Part shown: piece after piece, positions 41,816 to 51,471 of the stretch
Layout of the letters: the number at the start of each line of letters is the position of its first letter
How positions within the stretch are numbered: position 1 is the stretch's first letter
NCBI GenBank assembly: GCA_963377175.1
Contig: CAUJNA010003296.1
Location: forward strand, 79,501 to 143,500
From: Effrenium voratum
Lineage: Eukaryota > Sar > Dinophyceae > Suessiales > Symbiodiniaceae
DNA length: 64,000 bases
Direction of reading: 5' to 3'
Position numbers and translations under genes: made by a program
The notes under the pieces: model-generated
What the model saw: only the letters and a program-made list of their open reading frames with translations
Databases searched by the model: none
Told to the model about the DNA's origin: nothing

Positions 41816-43155
41816 CACGTGCGCGGCTCCATGTGAACAGCCCGGCGTTCCAGGTGCGCCAAAAAAAGTTATTTTTGCCGCACACCTGACCCGAACAAAC
41901 GGTGCCAAGTGTTTCTAGGACGAACCCTCTCTTCAGAGTCTGTGGCCTCTTGAGGTTCGCCCTACTTATTTGGAAGCAGCCTGGAAGCACGTTGACATGA
42001 ATATGCTGAGCACACTCGGCCCAAACAAAAGGGCGCATGAACATCCGAACAGCTGACCCCGGTCTACGCAGATCGTGGTAACACTGTGTCTCAGACTTGT
42101 TTCAGACAGGCGTCAGACCCACCAAGTGACCGAGGCTTGTCCACACCGAGCCCCCCGCAAAAGCGCAGCGCCGGCCCCGTCTCCACACACCTGCGGCGAA
42201 TCCACCCAACTTGCCATCCACACGCATCCAATTGACACAAAAGTCACCAGTTGCAATTGGTTGCGAATGGGAAAATAGGTGGAGAAACTAACGAATCCAA
42301 GCAAGCTTACGAAGCAAGTTTGTGAAGGCCACGTGCACGGCTCCATGTGAACAGCCCGGCGTTCCAGGTGCGCCAAGATTGTCCTTTTTGCCGCACACCT
42401 GACCCGAACAAATGGCGCCAATGTGTTTCTAGGACGAACCCTCTCTTCAGAGTCTGTGGCCTCTTGGGGTTCGCCCTACTTATTTGGAAGCAGCCTGGAA
42501 GCACGTTGACATGAATATGCTGAGCACACTCGGCCCAAACAAAAGGGCGCATGAACATCCGAACAGCTGACCCCGGTCTACGCAGATCGTGGTAACACTG
42601 TGTCTCAGACTTGTTTCAGACAGGCGTCAGACCCACCAAGTGACCGAGGCTTGTCCACACCGAGCCCCCCGCAAAAGCGCAGCGCCGGCCCCGTCTCCAC
42701 ACACCTGCGGCGAATCCACCCAACTTGCCATCCACACGCATCCAATTGACAACGTGCGCGGCCCTTTCCACAAAGTCACCAGTTGCAATTGGTTGCGAAT
42801 GGGAAAATAGGTGGAGAAACTAACGAATCCAAGCAAGCTTACGAAGCAAGTTTGTGAAGGCCACGTGCACGGCTCCATGTGAACAGCCCGGCGTTCCAGG
42901 TGCGCCAAGATTGTCCTTTTTGCCGCACACCTGACCCGAACAAATGGCGCCAATGTGTTTCTAGGACGAACCCTCTCTTCAGAAGCTGTGGCCTCTTGGG
43001 GTTCGCCCTACTTATTTGGAAGCAGCCTGGAAGCACGTTGACATGAATATGCTGAGCACACTCGGCCCAAACAAAAGGGCGCATGAACATCCGAACAGCT
43101 GACCCCGGTCTACTCAGATCGTGTTGTAACACTGTGTCTCAGACTTGTTTCAGAT
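41813..43155. repeat. Tandem array of a 515-532 bp unit, about 2.6 copies
   Basis: Copies start at the GCCACGTGC(G/A)CGGCTCC string at about 41813, 42328 and 42860. Copy 2 differs from copy 1 mainly by an extra ACGTGCGCGGCCCTTTCC-type insertion near 42750. Copy 3 stops at about 43155 after CAGACTTGTTTCAGA. The array directly adjoins the 48-bp minisatellite. No coding signal; open frames are shared by the copies but have no domain. Confidence 0.9.
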
Positions 43156-43783
43156 GGGTGTAGAGCGAGCTTATGATATCATGCTTTGCTTCCAATTTGG
43201 GAGTGGTAGTTTGTGCGGATCCATTTTCGGATTTCTGCGATTGGTTCTTCATGATGAATCGGATGACTTCGTGCCTTCCATGTGTGCGGGGCCTGTCATG
43301 TTTCATCCGTGCCTTTGCCTTTTTCTCTGTGCTTGGTCAGAGCACAGGCTGCTGGCTGCCAATCCGGCTTGAGTCGCGGTTGCTCCCCTTCTTCATCTGT
43401 TTTGGGGTTGATTTCCCAACTGACAACTTAAATCTTGGTTTGCCTTCGGACCCTTGAGCCGGAAAACAACGGGATCCACATGCCATGGGGAGTGAGGCTG
43501 GTTTGCTTTTGGGTTCCCGGGCTCCTCTTGTTTTGGGAGGAGGGCTCAATGAACATCACTCCAAGAGGAAGCTTATCTAACAAAAGCAAGCGAAAGGTGA
43601 TGTGTCCAAACGGGCAAAGAGGTTTCTTGGTGGCTCCCAGCCATCCCCTTGGCTGTTTCGCCTTTTAGTGTTTAGTGGTCGTTTCCATTTAACCCACTAA
43701 AGGTTAAAAACAAATGGGGGGGATCTGAGGGCAGCCCAGGTTTGGTTTGCTTTGCTTTGGCGAATTCGGAAGGCTTCACCCAG
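43156..43783. other. Non-coding stretch
   Basis: No gene recognised between the tandem array and the next exon-like segment. Confidence 0.4.
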
Positions 43784-43902
43784 ACGAGCCTGAAGCTCTC
43801 GCGCCCGGAGTGGCCGAGCTTGGCGGTGTCGGACCCGTCCACTCGCGCCAGCTGGTGGGGGTCTTCTTTGGGCAGCTGGGCAAGCAAAGCCGGGTCGTCC
43901 TG
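43784..43902 (+). CDS. Exon-like segment
   Basis: Between AG at 43782-43783 and TG|GT at 43902/43903. The best frame reads DEPEALAPGVAELGGVGPVH then SRQLVGVFFGQLGKQSRVVL. Hydrophobic and Gly-rich. No family recognised. An alternative frame is also open, so frame choice is by composition. Confidence 0.35.
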
Positions 43903-44779
43903 GTTGGGTACATGCGGGTATTGGCAAAAAGGGGGTCTCCCCCCATTTTATTTTTTTAAAGAGAAACAACATATGAAGCGGACTCACCCAAGAGTTGGGC
44001 CATTGTCGTCCACTTTTTAGACGATCCTCTTCCAATCACTCCCTCAGTTCCTTTGAAGTGTCTGGGACTGGGTACAAGCCCGGGGGCATTGCTTGTACCC
44101 AGGGTCACCTTGCCAAGTGGGTGCCTGGCGAGTGCCGGGTGGAGTCACCCCCTCAAAACCACCCCTCGCAGCCTTCAGCCTGAGGGTTGTTGGGGCGGTT
44201 GGGGCATCAATTTGTTGAGCTTTGTCGGTGGATCAGGTGTGGAAAGGCATATCTTTTTTTCTTTCTCCTCACACCCAGGGCCCACCGTCGGTTCCAGACG
44301 TGGGTCCCACAAGAGACACGTAACAGGAGGTTGAACACTGGGGGCAAACTAGCAGTCCAAACCAACAACTCGGGAGAAGCGAACTAAAACAAAGTCGAAG
44401 AAAGGGACGCCGGAAGTGCGAGGCTCCTCTCTGCGGTGGCGGCAGGGTGCGCCTACGTGATCATCCGGTTTCTGGGCACCGGGGCCAAGGTGGGGGTGAG
44501 CGGGTGGATTGGACAGGTTGGATGCTCCAACAACAAGGTGGTTGGCTTTTTGCTTGGCTCCACCCTTTGAACATAGCTCCAGAAGAGACAACTCCACCCC
44601 CATCAACAAGTCAGACATCCACTTAAGCTTCACTCTTTGTTTCTTAATTGACCCAGATCTTCTGGAACCTTGCGGACCGAAAGTGGTGTCACCCTCTTTT
44701 TGGAGGGTACACCCGTCTTTTGGCCCACGCGTTTTTTTCTTCTTTTTTTCTCCTCCGCCGGTGGAGTCGAGTTTTCCAG
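43903..44779. other. Non-coding stretch
   Basis: Possible intron between 43784-43902 and 44780-44938. Contains short inverted wording around 44070-44100 (GGTACAAGCC ... GCTTGTACCC). No gene recognised. Confidence 0.35.
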
Positions 44780-44938
44780 CGGACTGGGAGGTGCACTGGG
44801 CCTCGGTGCTGCTGGCGCAGGCCTCGGGCCAGCTGGCGCTGTCGCCGCTGGGCTGGCGGCTCTCCGGGCAGCAGCTGAGGCGCTGGAGTCGCTACCCGCG
44901 AGAGAAGGGACCCCCCACTGCAAGGGGCGATCCATTCG
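44780..44938 (+). CDS. Exon-like segment ending at a GTAAGC donor
   Basis: After AG at 44778-44779 the frame reads DWEVHWASVLLAQASGQLAL then SPLGWRLSGQQLRRWSRYPR and EKGPPTARGDPF, ending at TTCG|GTAAGC. The donor coincides with the left end of the inverted-repeat element at 44938-45060. The join to 45118 is one base out of phase; a C-run at 44911-44916 could hide an indel. No family recognised. Confidence 0.4.
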
Positions 44939-45060
44939 GTAAGCCCACTGAACGGAGACTTATAACCACGGCCTTTGTGGGTTACCATGGTTATTTGCAT
45001 GGCAACCCACAAAGGCTGTGGTTATAAGTCTCCGTTCAGTGGGTTCTAACGAGGCTTACC
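44938..45060. repeat. Long hairpin element inside a putative intron
   Basis: Arms 44944-44989 and 44998-45043 (46 bp each) are inverted copies with two mismatches around an 8-nt loop. Outer ends GGTAAGCC (44938-44945) and GGCTTACC (45053-45060) are also inverted copies. The element starts exactly at the GT donor of the preceding exon-like segment, as introner-type or MITE-derived introns do. Confidence 0.75.
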
Positions 45061-45117
45061 AACCACTTACTAAGTACCCTGCCCCTTTAAAGGGGTCCTT
45101 TTCTCCACTGTGAGCAG

Positions 45118-45277
45118 GTTTGGTAACCTCCGACGGGTCGGCTGGAGTCGCTTCGGCTTCAGGCTCTTCACGCGGTCCGAGCTGGTGATGAACGTCGCCG
45201 TGGGCGCTTTGGGCTTCTTCTCCCAGTGTGCCATGACCAAGGGCATGCAGAAGGCGGAAGCTTCCGCCTTTCCTTGA
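45118..45277 (+). CDS. Exon-like segment, possibly terminal
   Basis: After an AG|G acceptor (AG at 45116-45117, preceded by TTTTCTCC) the frame reads FGNLRRVGWSRFGFRLFTRS, then ELVMNVAVGALGFFSQCAMT, then KGMQKAEASAFP and TGA. The alternation of basic and hydrophobic parts suggests a membrane-proximal region. It could instead end at one of several internal GT sites. No family recognised. Confidence 0.45.
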
Positions 45278-45662
45278 CTGCTTCCCCGCTTGCTGCAAAC
45301 CTGCAGTCAGTTGAGGCAATTATGACACATGCGTGCGAACCAACAAAGAGTTAAACCGTCTTGTGCAGGGGGCAATGGTCAAAGGTGTCTTGGGGCCCAC
45401 AACCAATCCAAACGAGAAGGCCAACCTGTCCTGGACTCAGCCCAAGAACGGGTGCTAACAAATGAGTGTCTTTCAGATGATTCGAGCTGAGCCTGTTTCT
45501 TACAACCGCTTCTAGGGGCCCTGAAGTTTTCATTCCGCAAGAGACCGGCGGGAAGTCCGGGGCTGGTACGCTTGGTTGGGACCCTACATCCAAGAACCCT
45601 GCGAGGTAGGACGTAGCAACGGTACATGTTCAACTTCTGTAGTGCAGTTTATACGGGTGAAG
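45278..45662. other. Non-coding stretch
   Basis: Possible intron upstream of 45663-45824. No gene recognised. Confidence 0.35.
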
Positions 45663-45824
45663 CACCGACGGCCGGCCGCCGGCCGCCGGCCAGCCGGCAG
45701 CTCGCCTCAGGAGAAGTCCGCGACGGCGTCGCTGGTGCGCCAGAGCCTCTGCCCGTGCTTCGCGCTGCTCTGGCAGCTCTGCTTCTTCCCGGAGGACCGC
45801 CTCGGCTGGACCAGCCTGGCAGGA
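45663..45824 (+). CDS. Exon-like segment whose donor opens the G-rich tract
   Basis: 162 bp, exactly 54 codons, between AG at 45661-45662 and GGA|GT at 45824/45825. The frame reads HRRPAAGRRPAGSSPQEKSA, then TASLVRQSLCPCFALLWQLC, then FFPEDRLGWTSLAG. Cys-rich and hydrophobic in the second half. The next bases are the GTGGGGTGGG tract that runs to the viral island. No family recognised. Confidence 0.45.
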
Positions 45825-46263
45825 GTGGGGTGGGTGGTGGGGTGGGGTGGGGTGTGGGTTGGGTTGGGGTTGGGTGGGTGGTTGGGTGGGTGGTTGGGTG
45901 GGTGGGTGGGTGGGTTGGGTTGGTTGGGTGGGTTGGGGTGGGTGGGGTGGGGTGGGGTGGGTGGGGTGGGTGGGGTGGGTGGGGTGGGTGGGGTGGGGTG
46001 GGTGGGTGGGGTGGGTGCGGGTGGGGTGGGTGGGGTGGGTGGGGTGGGTGGGGTGGGTGGGGTGGGTGGGTGGGTGGGGTGGGTGGGGGTGGGTGGGGTG
46101 GTGGGTGGGGGGGTGGGTGGGGTGGGGGTGGGGTGGGTGGGTGGGGTGGGGTGGGGTGGGTGGGGTGGGGTGGGGGTGGGGTGGGGTGGGTGGGGTGGGG
46201 GTGGGTGGGGTGGGGTGGGTGGGGTGGGTGGGGTGGGCGGGTGGGTGGGGTGGGTGGGGTGGT
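45825..46263. repeat. GGGT/GGGGT tract, left border of the AT-rich island
   Basis: About 440 bp of irregular GGGT, GGGGT and TGGGTGG units, all G on the plus strand. Strong G-quadruplex potential. Large open frames across it on both strands are artefacts. It ends abruptly at GGTGCGGATTAAATAG. Confidence 0.95.
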
Positions 46264-48511
46264 GCGGATTAAATAGTACAATCAATTCACATATTATAGC
46301 AATATCAGATTTACAGAATGGAGCTTCATTTAATGAAGCAGATTATTATAATAAAATAACAACTAATAATTTATTAGCAGAAAAGTTAGATACATCAATA
46401 TTAAATAATACATTAATACATAATATAACGACTACTTCAACTTTTAAAATAGCAAATTTTGGAAATTATAATAATTTCTTTGACATGTATAATAATTATT
46501 TTGATAGTTATGTTTATGGATGTTTGGTAGGTTCAACAATGTTTTTAAATCAAAGAGGTTTTGGAAATGTAGAAATTCATAACTCTTCAACTTTTCAAAA
46601 TGATAAAATACTATTACATCATAATACTACAATATTAAGTAATTTACAAGTATCGGGTTTATTTCTTGTTCGTCTATTTTAGATATTACAGGTTCTGATG
46701 CTCGTTATGTTTTACAATCGGATGGATTAAGTGGATCAATAACAGGACATACAAATACAATTAATTCAATAATTACTATCAAGAATTCACAGGATACATC
46801 ATTAGGACAAAAGTTGGATAAAATAGATACTAACACTCAATCCATAGCAGGTGCTATCAATTTTAGCAACAATGCAACTTTACACAGTGATTTAAATATG
46901 CTTACTACTGGTTCTATAATATGTAATAAATTCAGCACTACACCTTCACCTAATTTAGGATTACAAATGACATTTCAAATGTTTAATCGTGAATTCAATA
47001 TTAATAGAGATGGACGTATGTGGATGAGTAGCGCAGGAGGTCAATGGGAAACTCAAATAGGAGATGCTAATGTTGGAAGAGTGTGGGTTAAGGATAGGTT
47101 TGGTTCAGGTGCTGTTGGTGTTAATGGTTATGTTTTAAATTGTGCTGGACAAGCACGATTTACTGATGCAGTGCAGTTTATAGGAACTGACAAGGCAATA
47201 AGTCTTAACAATGGTTCATATTTGAATTTTAATATTAATGGTTCAATACGAAGATATACACCAGATGCCATAGAAGGTTTATATATGTCTCATAATGATT
47301 TTGTTGCCGTTAGTGTTGGCGATGTTAGTAATGCGTCTAATCAATATTTTATGTGTGATGGATTAGTTAATAACACTATTTTTAATAAACCTGTTGATGT
47401 GTTAGGTAATATTTATACGAATGCTGATGTTAATTGTGATAATATCAACATTGCTACTGATGGTAAATTAACAATTGATACAAATTGTGAATTATATAGA
47501 TATGTTAGTGCTTTTTCATCTTTTGATATGAGGAATACTGATGTCAATTCTTCAATTAGATTTATTTGTGGAGACCCTGCCGTTCAATCTAACATAGTTG
47601 GAGCAGTTAATATTTCTACCGGATGGACTTTTAATACTGCTACTGCTGATTTTATGGGTAATTTATTTGCTGATGATGTGTATGTTAAAACTGGTGGAGC
47701 ATTAAGAAGCAATCATTTAGCACCTAACGGAGGAACATTAATAACCGTTGATACTAATATGGCAATACAAAATGCATATTTAGCAACTAATACCATTCAA
47801 TCATTTGATTTAACAACGGTTTCATTTTTGGATAATATTTCAATGACTACTGGAACGGATATATTAATGGAAACAAGTGAAATATCAACTTATTATGATG
47901 GAACTAATTTATCTACAATTGTTGTCAAATTTAATACAACCAATACAGCATTCAGAGTAATTGATAATGCAACAGTATTTTCAACATTATTATCTATTGA
48001 TAAGACATTTGGAACAACAGTAAATACTGGAAGTTTTACAAATAATGCTACATCAACATTTAATGAAAATGTAACGGTTGTTAATACAAAAACATTATTT
48101 GTTAATGATATTCAAGATGCCTCAGGTGATGCTATTGATATTACTGCGGGAAGTGTAACCATAAATGGTAGTCTTATAGATAATTCAGATGCAAGATTAG
48201 AATATGATGTAGATTTACTTAAAAGCAATTGCATTAATATGATTAAGAAATTTAAACCAAAAAAGTTCAAGAGAAAAGATAGAAACGATAACGATGCAAT
48301 CCATATATGCTATATTGCCGATGATTTATTAAAAGCAGTTCCAAAAGAAATTAGTAATGTAGTTCATAGCAGTCGTGAATATTTAGGTATTGAATATACA
48401 AAAGTTCCTATATTATTACATAAAGCATTGCTAGAAGTAATAGATAAAGTTGAAAAACTAGGAAAACAAATTAATGAATTGAAAAAAGATAAAAATAATT
48501 TAAATAAATAA
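46264..48511 (+). CDS. Fibre-like protein with C-terminal S74 chaperone domain (5' truncated, one frameshift)
   Basis: The reading frame enters from the G-rich tract without a start, so the N-terminus is missing. It runs to about 46660, where a one-base shift moves it to the frame that continues through LDITGSDARYVLQ to 48511. The body is Asn/Thr/Ser-rich, repetitive beta-type text typical of fibres. The last 110 residues (from about 48184) have the Peptidase S74 signature: NSDARLEYDVDLL, KFKPKKFKRK, ICYIADDLLKAVP, LGIEYTKV, then a coiled coil (VEKLGKQINELKK). S74 domains trimerise the fibre and cleave themselves off. In protist viruses such proteins are likely to bind the host. Confidence 0.75.
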
Positions 48512-48554
48512 ATAAATAATTAAATAAACAATTAAATAATTAATATAGATATAT

Positions 48555-48868
48555 ATGGACATTGACAGGAAAGTTAAAATAGAAGTATTATTTAAGAATA
48601 ATAGTATGAGAGAAAAATATGTTATTGTGGTTGTACAATTACTAAAATAAATAAAAATGAATTTACATTAGATAAATGTAATAATAAATAATGTAATTTT
48701 AATCATTCTAAATTTGATGAATATATTAAAGAATTAAAAGAAGAGAGAAGACAAGAGAGAACCACCAGACTAATAGATAAGTATGGTAAGTTATTAAATC
48801 CTATTCTTTGGATATTGTTATGTCCTATTATATTTCCTTTGAATATTGGTTATTATATTATAACCTAA
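48555..48868 (+). pseudogene. Small Cys-rich membrane protein, broken
   Basis: ATG 48555 opens MDIDRKVKIEVLFKNNSMRE. A one-base shift near 48620 leads into CGCTITKINKNEFTLDKC, then an in-frame TAA near 48690, then CNFNHSKFDEYIKELKEERR and a hydrophobic end WILLCPIIFPLNIGYYIIT. The Cys pattern suggests a zinc site and the end one membrane segment. Two breaks in 300 bp point to decay or sequencing error. Family not recognised. Confidence 0.4.
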
Positions 48869-48869
48869 A

Positions 48870-48881
48870 TAATAATATATA
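48870..48881 (+). promoter_or_regulatory. TATATA-type start-site motif before the 69-residue gene
   Basis: AATAATATATA directly abuts the ATG. Similar AT-only TATAT strings lie within about 10 nt of the starts at 48555, 50713, 51472 and, less closely, upstream of the minus-strand ATPase. It may be a virus late-promoter-like element; background AT content lowers the weight. Confidence 0.3.
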
Positions 48882-49091
48882 ATGGGTATTGGTCAAAGTA
48901 AAGACGATGAAAATAACAGTATGGAAGACATTAAGAATTTAAGAGTAGATGAAAACACAAGAGCAGATACTTTAATCATTAAATCTATTCAAGAATGTGT
49001 ATCAAGAATAGAAAAAATAGAAAAAGAAAAACAATCAACATTTCGTTATGCTATTCCAAAAGTAGATCTATGCAACTGGTCATTATTCTAA
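48882..49091 (+). CDS. Small protein with N-myristoylation-type start
   Basis: 69 residues beginning MGIGQSKDDENNSMEDIKNL. Gly2 and Ser6 fit the N-myristoylation pattern G-x3-S, so it may attach to membranes. The middle is a short amphipathic, coiled-coil-like stretch (IIKSIQECVSRIEKIEKEKQ). Function unknown. It converges on the ATPase gene with a 24-bp gap. AT-rich codon use like the rest of the island. Confidence 0.6.
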   Translation: MGIGQSKDDENNSMEDIKNLRVDENTRADTLIIKSIQECVSRIEKIEKEKQSTFRYAIPKVDLCNWSLF

Positions 49092-49115
49092 ATTAATAAA
49101 GATATATGCATATGA

Positions 49116-49877
49116 TTAATTTATACGAATTTCTTTTTCAAATCTCACCATAAAGATTTTATTTACATCACTCTCACGAAGTTTGGTGAAAAGGAATGAA
49201 TAGGGTTTGTCATGTGTTGCCATTTTGTATATTTCATATAATGTGTGTTTATCAACTAACGCCGATTGTTCCATAACAAAAGTATCAATTTCAGATTGGT
49301 TTTTTAATTTGAATATATACAAACTGCTTGTGTTTAGTCTAACAATAGGACTTAACGCGTTGTATTTTTGAACGGATGTAATAACTGATAAACCAAAATG
49401 ACGAGATTTAGTGTAGAGACCATGCAAAGTTTTACTATATCTCATAAATGTTTTATCTTCTGCGAAATCATCAATAATGAGTAAGCACGAAAATAATTTA
49501 TTCATTCCTATTTTCTTTTGATACTCTATAATCTTATGTTGAGTATCAATTATATTTTGCAATGCTTCGGGGTTATATTCTTCAAAAATATATTGCTCTT
49601 TGTTATTATCTACTTTTAATTCAGTTTCAACATATTTAATAATTTCTCTATACGCTTCATCAATCGTCGCTGTTGGTGAGACTATGTATATTCTTTCAAA
49701 GCAGTTCCGATACACTTTTAACACGAGGTTCTGTATTAAAATTCCTTTACCGCCCTGTGATGAACTAACAATAATACTACGAAAAGGCAATTTATCTGCT
49801 TTATCATATGATGGCTGTTTAAACTCATACTGTCTAACATTTATTGGTTCTATTTTTGGTGGTGAAGTATCAGGCAT
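49116..49877 (-). CDS. A32/FtsK-HerA-like DNA-packaging ATPase
   Basis: 253 residues, about the usual length for the A32-type ATPases of Polinton-like and large DNA viruses, which pump DNA into capsids. P-loop region IIVSSSQGGKGILIQNL (residues 35-51): the Lys is present but the next residue is Gly instead of Ser/Thr. Walker B CLLIIDDFAED (131-141). A sensor-type segment SVITSVQKYNALSPIVRLN lies near 170-188, with a downstream Glu in KNQSEIDTF. The frame is intact with a clear ATG. It is the only minus-strand gene of the island. Confidence 0.85.
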   Translation of the reverse strand: MPDTSPPKIEPINVRQYEFKQPSYDKADKLPFRSIIVSSSQGGKGILIQNLVLKVYRNCFERIYIVSPTATIDEAYREIIKYVETELKVDNNKEQYIFEEYNPEALQNIIDTQHKIIEYQKKIGMNKLFSCLLIIDDFAEDKTFMRYSKTLHGLYTKSRHFGLSVITSVQKYNALSPIVRLNTSSLYIFKLKNQSEIDTFVMEQSALVDKHTLYEIYKMATHDKPYSFLFTKLRESDVNKIFMVRFEKEIRIN

Positions 49878-50111
49878 AATAAAAGTAATATTAAATATAT
49901 TTAGAAAAATAATTATATATTATTGATGAATGAACTATCGTTTATGATATAGGGATTTCATAAATGGAACAGATGTTCATTGCTTCAATCATAAGCATTG
50001 AAGATAATTAGTTTGATACAGTCCGAAGAAAACCCCATTGCTGAGCCCCGAATATTCTATCATGCATGAAATAATAAGATTAATGTATAATAATTTATCT
50101 TATTATTTTAT
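49878..50111. other. Intergenic spacer in the island
   Basis: Divergent spacer upstream of the ATPase. A/T-rich with TATATAATTATT-type strings on the minus strand near 49905-49920. No gene seen. Confidence 0.4.
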
Positions 50112-50228
50112 ATGGATAGAAGTTATTCAGATTATATTGATATAATAAACGAAGTAGAGAAAGTAGAACAAGTAATAATAACTGATAATAAATGTAAGAC
50201 AGTATGCTATTTTGTTTTTCAGAAATAA
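50112..50228 (+). CDS. Very short ORF, uncertain
   Basis: 38 codons, MDRSYSDYIDIINEVEKVEQ and on to FVFQK, with a TTATAT string just before the ATG. Acidic start. May be a small viral gene or chance; no family recognised. Confidence 0.3.
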   Translation: MDRSYSDYIDIINEVEKVEQVIITDNKCKTVCYFVFQK

Positions 50229-50279
50229 TGAAATTAGGAATACAATATATCAAAAATAAAAATGTAAATATTCATGTAA

Positions 50280-50615
50280 ATGGGAAAAAAGAAAAACAAA
50301 AAGAATAAGACTTCCTCCTGCGGTTCTTCTACAGAAGAAGATAAAGAAGATGTGTCCAATGTGTCAAAAGATGATAGAAATGAAAACGAATTAGAAATAC
50401 AAAAGAAGGGAAATTGTAAATGCTCTTGTGTGCCTATCGGCTTCAATATAAGTAAGAAGGACAAGAAAATGAAGATTGATAAATCCAAAGATGGGGACAT
50501 CAATTTAGAAACGGACGTCCATAATATTGCTATACGCTTTGGTCGCGGTGTTACTCCATCCGATAATGGTGAAAATGAAACACAGGAAACCATAAGAGAA
50601 ATGATGAAAAAGTAA
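50280..50615 (+). CDS. Lys-rich small protein
   Basis: 111 residues beginning MGKKKNKKNKTSSCGSSTEE. Low-complexity basic head, an acidic middle, a Cys motif NCKCSCVPIG near residue 45-55, and another charged stretch. Intact frame. Small basic proteins like this in viruses can be DNA-condensing or virion components, but this is only inferred. Two forward genes follow it. Confidence 0.55.
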   Translation: MGKKKNKKNKTSSCGSSTEEDKEDVSNVSKDDRNENELEIQKKGNCKCSCVPIGFNISKKDKKMKIDKSKDGDINLETDVHNIAIRFGRGVTPSDNGENETQETIREMMKK

Positions 50616-50651
50616 TATATAAAGAGTAGATTTAACACCACTTCAAACGCA

Positions 50652-50682
<31 letters not shown>

Positions 50683-50712
50683 ATTAATAAATATATAGTT
50701 ATTTATATATAC

Positions 50713-51032
50713 ATGTCTGAACAGGAAAGTTATACCACCAACGATTTAATGAAACAACTTGTAATTATTAGTAAGAATGTTAAAGCATTGACCGAACTTG
50801 TTAAGACTATTGATGGAAAAATAAACCAGCCTAAAAGCAATAGCGAAGATAAGGAGAAGATGGATGAAATCTTTAAGAAAAATCAATCGGACGTCCTGCA
50901 GGTTCGTTTGAAGATAAGCAGAAACAATATATGGATGTGCTTAACAAAAACAAGATTAAATCCCCAAAACCAGAAACTATTGAATATTACAAACTGTCTA
51001 AGAACGAAGAAGGACAGTATGGGATTGTCTGA
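50713..51032 (+). pseudogene. Small coiled-coil protein, frameshifted
   Basis: Starts MSEQESYTTNDLMKQLVIIS, followed by a heptad-like segment (KNVKALTELVKTIDGKI). Near 50895 the protein-like text switches by one base to a frame reading DKQKQYMDVLNKNKIKSPKP and ending at TGA 51030-51032, whereas the first frame continues with unlikely text to 51063. A TATATATAC string precedes the ATG. Function unknown. Confidence 0.5.
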
Positions 51033-51059
51033 AAATAAAATCTCAATAATTCTAATAAT

Positions 51060-51437
51060 ATGAATTTATTAGACTTATTTTCTGGTAGTGGAAGTGTCCG
51101 AAAAGTTGCGAGAGATTTAGGTTTTAATGTTATATCTTTGGATTTGACAAATGCTGATATTAATTGTGATGTTTTGCAACGGGATTATAAACAATTTGAT
51201 AAGAAGCACTTTGATTTTATTTGTGCTTCACCACCCTGCACAGAATACAGTATAGCGAAAACAACGGGAATAAGGAAAATATATTATGCTAATAGCATTG
51301 TTTTGAAAACTATTGAGATTATTAAATACATCAATCCCAAATATTATGTCATTGAAAATCCGCAAACAGGATTGTTGAAAGAACAACCATGTATGAATGA
51401 GTTTTCTTTTCAGGACATTGACTATTGCACATGTTGA
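51060..51437 (+). CDS. DNA cytosine-5 methyltransferase, C-terminally truncated
   Basis: 125 residues. Motif I LLDLFSGSGSVRKVA (AdoMet binding), motif IV ICASPPCTEYS with the catalytic Cys, motif VI YYVIENPQTGLL (ENP glutamate). The text stops at DIDYCTC where family members continue with a DYC(x)Y-G...KPT block and further motifs, so the target-recognition part and last motifs are missing. As written it is likely inactive unless it pairs with another chain. Closely follows the previous gene (27 bp). Confidence 0.8.
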   Translation: MNLLDLFSGSGSVRKVARDLGFNVISLDLTNADINCDVLQRDYKQFDKKHFDFICASPPCTEYSIAKTTGIRKIYYANSIVLKTIEIIKYINPKYYVIENPQTGLLKEQPCMNEFSFQDIDYCTC

Positions 51438-51471
51438 GAAACTATTTAAAAGAGTATAGAGTATAGAGTAT

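Noticed and set aside
40286..41908. Overlapping 200-320 codon frames on both strands
   Set aside because: Caused by the 48-bp minisatellite unit. Several frames are equally open, so none is supported as a gene.
45825..46285. Long open frames on both strands (Gly/Trp/Val or Pro/His/Thr proteins) in the G-rich tracts, also at 52092-52525 and 53607-54009
   Set aside because: Pure products of TGGGG and GGGT repeats lacking stop codons. No protein-like composition.
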